This document shows positions 63,020-64,000 of a DNA stretch of 64,000 nucleotides, piece after piece. The translations under genes and the position numbers were made by a program. The stretch is taken from contig NZ_CP012369.1 of assembly GCF_001267405.1 (NCBI RefSeq), positions 62,001-126,000 of the forward strand. Reading direction: 5' to 3'. The notes below the pieces were generated by a model. It did not search any database. It was not told the DNA's origin and saw only the letters and a list, made by a program, of their open reading frames with translations. Origin of the DNA: Moorella thermoacetica. Lineage in GTDB: Bacteria > Bacillota > DSM-521 > Neomoorellales > Neomoorellaceae. Numbering within the stretch: position 1 is the stretch's first letter; the number at the start of each line of letters is the position of its first letter.

Positions 63020-64000
63020 ATGGGTGGGAGATTTATGGCAGAAGGCAGGGTAACGGCTCTGGCGGAGGGGGCTTTAATGGCCGCCCTGACGGTTGTTCTG
63101 GTCTTGACCGGCTACTTTATCCCGCCGCTACAGCTATTGACCAATATCATCTGGACAGTGCCCATTGTCGTCCTCATTGTCCGCCAGAACCTGCGCCTGG
63201 GGGTAATGGCCACCTTTATTGCCGGGGTGGTAATCGCCCTCTTTACCGGGCCCCTGAACGCCACCCTCCTCTTCGTCCAGTTTGCCGCCCTGGGGCTGGT
63301 CTACGGCTACCTGTTTAAAATCAAGGCCGGGGCCGGGCGCACGATCGTCATCGGAGCCCTGGTTGCCCTTTTATCCCTGCTTCTGACCCTGGCCCTGACC
63401 TTCAAACTGACGGGCCTGCCGGTGGGAGGCCTGATCCAGGAGTTCGAGGGTACGGTCAATTATGCCATGGAATTCTACCGCCGGGCGGGGATCCTGGATC
63501 ACCTGGCCGGCCAGGGGTTGACCCCGGATCAGATTCAGGCCAGCCTCCAGGGCATGATCAACCTGTTAAAGCTCTTATTACCGGGTATTCTCATGACGGC
63601 CTCCCTGCTGGCGGCCTTTGCCAACTACCTGGTAGCTGAAAAAGTCCTGCAGCGTCTGGGCCTGAAAGCAGCGGGGCTTCCTCCCTTTCGCTACTGGCAG
63701 TTGCCCTGGTACGCCGTATGGGGGGTCATTGCAGGCCTGGCCCTGTGGCAACTGGGCGATTACTATCACCTGGCCCTGGCCAGCAGGGTGGGGGTAAACA
63801 TTCTTTATGTTTATCTGCCCTTGCTGGCAGGTAATGGCCTGGCGGCAGTAACCTTTATCTTCTATCACCTGCGCCTGGCCCCCTTTTTCAAGGCGGTCCT
63901 GGTCCTTGTCGCCTTGATGTACTTTCCCGTGGCCCTGGTCTCCCTGGTAACCCTGGGGCTATTTGAACCCTTTTTCGGTTTCCGACGGCACCTCAGGCCG
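63020..64000 (+). CDS. YybS-family membrane protein, DUF2232 (partial, runs off the window)
   Basis: ATG 63020 follows GGAGGTACG; ATG 63035 is an alternative. The frame stays open to the window edge (327 codons seen). Several hydrophobic helices: ALMAALTVVLVLTGYFIPPLQLLTNIIWTVPIVVLIVRQNLRLGVMATFI, LLLPGILMTASLLAAFANYLVAEKVLQRLG and VWGVIAGLALWQLG match YybS. In Bacillus yybS is followed by gdpP, rplI and dnaC, so these are expected beyond the window. Role unknown. Confidence 0.85.
   Translation, partial: MGGRFMAEGRVTALAEGALMAALTVVLVLTGYFIPPLQLLTNIIWTVPIVVLIVRQNLRLGVMATFIAGVVIALFTGPLNATLLFVQFAALGLVYGYLFKIKAGAGRTIVIGALVALLSLLLTLALTFKLTGLPVGGLIQEFEGTVNYAMEFYRRAGILDHLAGQGLTPDQIQASLQGMINLLKLLLPGILMTASLLAAFANYLVAEKVLQRLGLKAAGLPPFRYWQLPWYAVWGVIAGLALWQLGDYYHLALASRVGVNILYVYLPLLAGNGLAAVTFIFYHLRLAPFFKAVLVLVALMYFPVALVSLVTLGLFEPFFGFRRHLRP

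Overview
The window looks like a chromosomal segment of a GC-rich, spore-forming, anaerobic acetogen of the Clostridia. It is almost certainly Moorella, close to M. thermoacetica. A 559-residue formate-tetrahydrofolate ligase with the expected Moorella-type sequence (44628-46307), a single-chain pyruvate:ferredoxin oxidoreductase (331-3846), a tungstate ABC transporter (6124-8934) and many sporulation genes (spoVT, yabP, yabQ, spoIIE, a SpoIID paralogue) all point there. I see no insertion sequence, prophage, CRISPR array or transposase gene. Most of the window is a conserved housekeeping and sporulation neighbourhood, so new biology is more likely in its regulation and intergenic DNA than in the genes.

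Layout. 1-5342: tail of a GH18-type glycosidase, then PFOR and a DUF4829-like lipoprotein on the minus strand. 5518-8934: a short ModE-like regulator, a ModE-type palindrome and tupABC for tungstate, the metal of Moorella formate dehydrogenase. 8938-17809: an orphan response regulator, a ComFB-like protein, ispE, a GntR regulator, a nucleotidyltransferase, glmU, prs, a PRC-barrel protein, rplY, pth and a PrsW-like membrane protein. 17818-29298: mfd, an MscS channel, spoVT, mazG (yabN type), HU, rqcP, a SpoIID-like lipoprotein, yabP-yabQ, a small HTH protein, divIC, an S1-domain protein and a Ppx/GppA phosphatase. The order follows the Bacillus ispE-glmU-prs-ctc-pth-mfd-spoVT-yabN-yabO-yabP-yabQ-divIC-yabR-spoIIE-tilS-ftsH block, but purR, yabJ and spoVG are not at their usual place and hpt is not between tilS and ftsH.

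29295-35600: an accessory module of ubiX, ubiD and ubiA homologues (probably late menaquinone steps), an ABC transporter whose permease carries an in-frame amber codon, and a small protein resembling LpdD, the prenylated-flavin chaperone of UbiD systems. 35533-37290: an L,D-transpeptidase, a small DMT-type transporter, tRNA-Met and tRNA-Glu. 37318-43994: spoIIE, tilS, ftsH, ndk, niaR. 44013-47716: a hypothetical gene, fhs behind a Rex-like operator in an AT-rich patch, and folP. 47829-51908: a PAP2 phosphatase and a Pho-box-preceded pstC-pstA-pstB-phoU operon without pstS. 51907-60689: an MFS transporter, YqhV, phosphosulfolactate synthase and phosphatase, a DUF441 protein, panB, a CvpA-like protein, an M18 aminopeptidase, YedF and a HEAT-repeat protein. 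60751-64000: a DUF951 protein, a CGGC-like protein, rpsF-ssb-rpsR and the start of a YybS-family protein.

The most useful regulatory signals are a ModE-type operator (5866-5889), a sigma-G promoter for spoVT (22489-22519), three DnaA boxes in 32 bp (27245-27276), a Spo0A-type long-spacer promoter for spoIIE (37318-37384), a Rex box before fhs (44557-44574), 11-bp-phased Pho boxes (48354-48392) and a structured rpsF leader (61644-61693). Three structured intergenic islands (12504-12650, 33994-34142, 62491-62657) share short motifs and may belong to an undescribed repeat family. Starts were chosen by Shine-Dalgarno (SD) spacing and often differ from the longest open frame. Everything here was read by eye; no alignment or database search was run.
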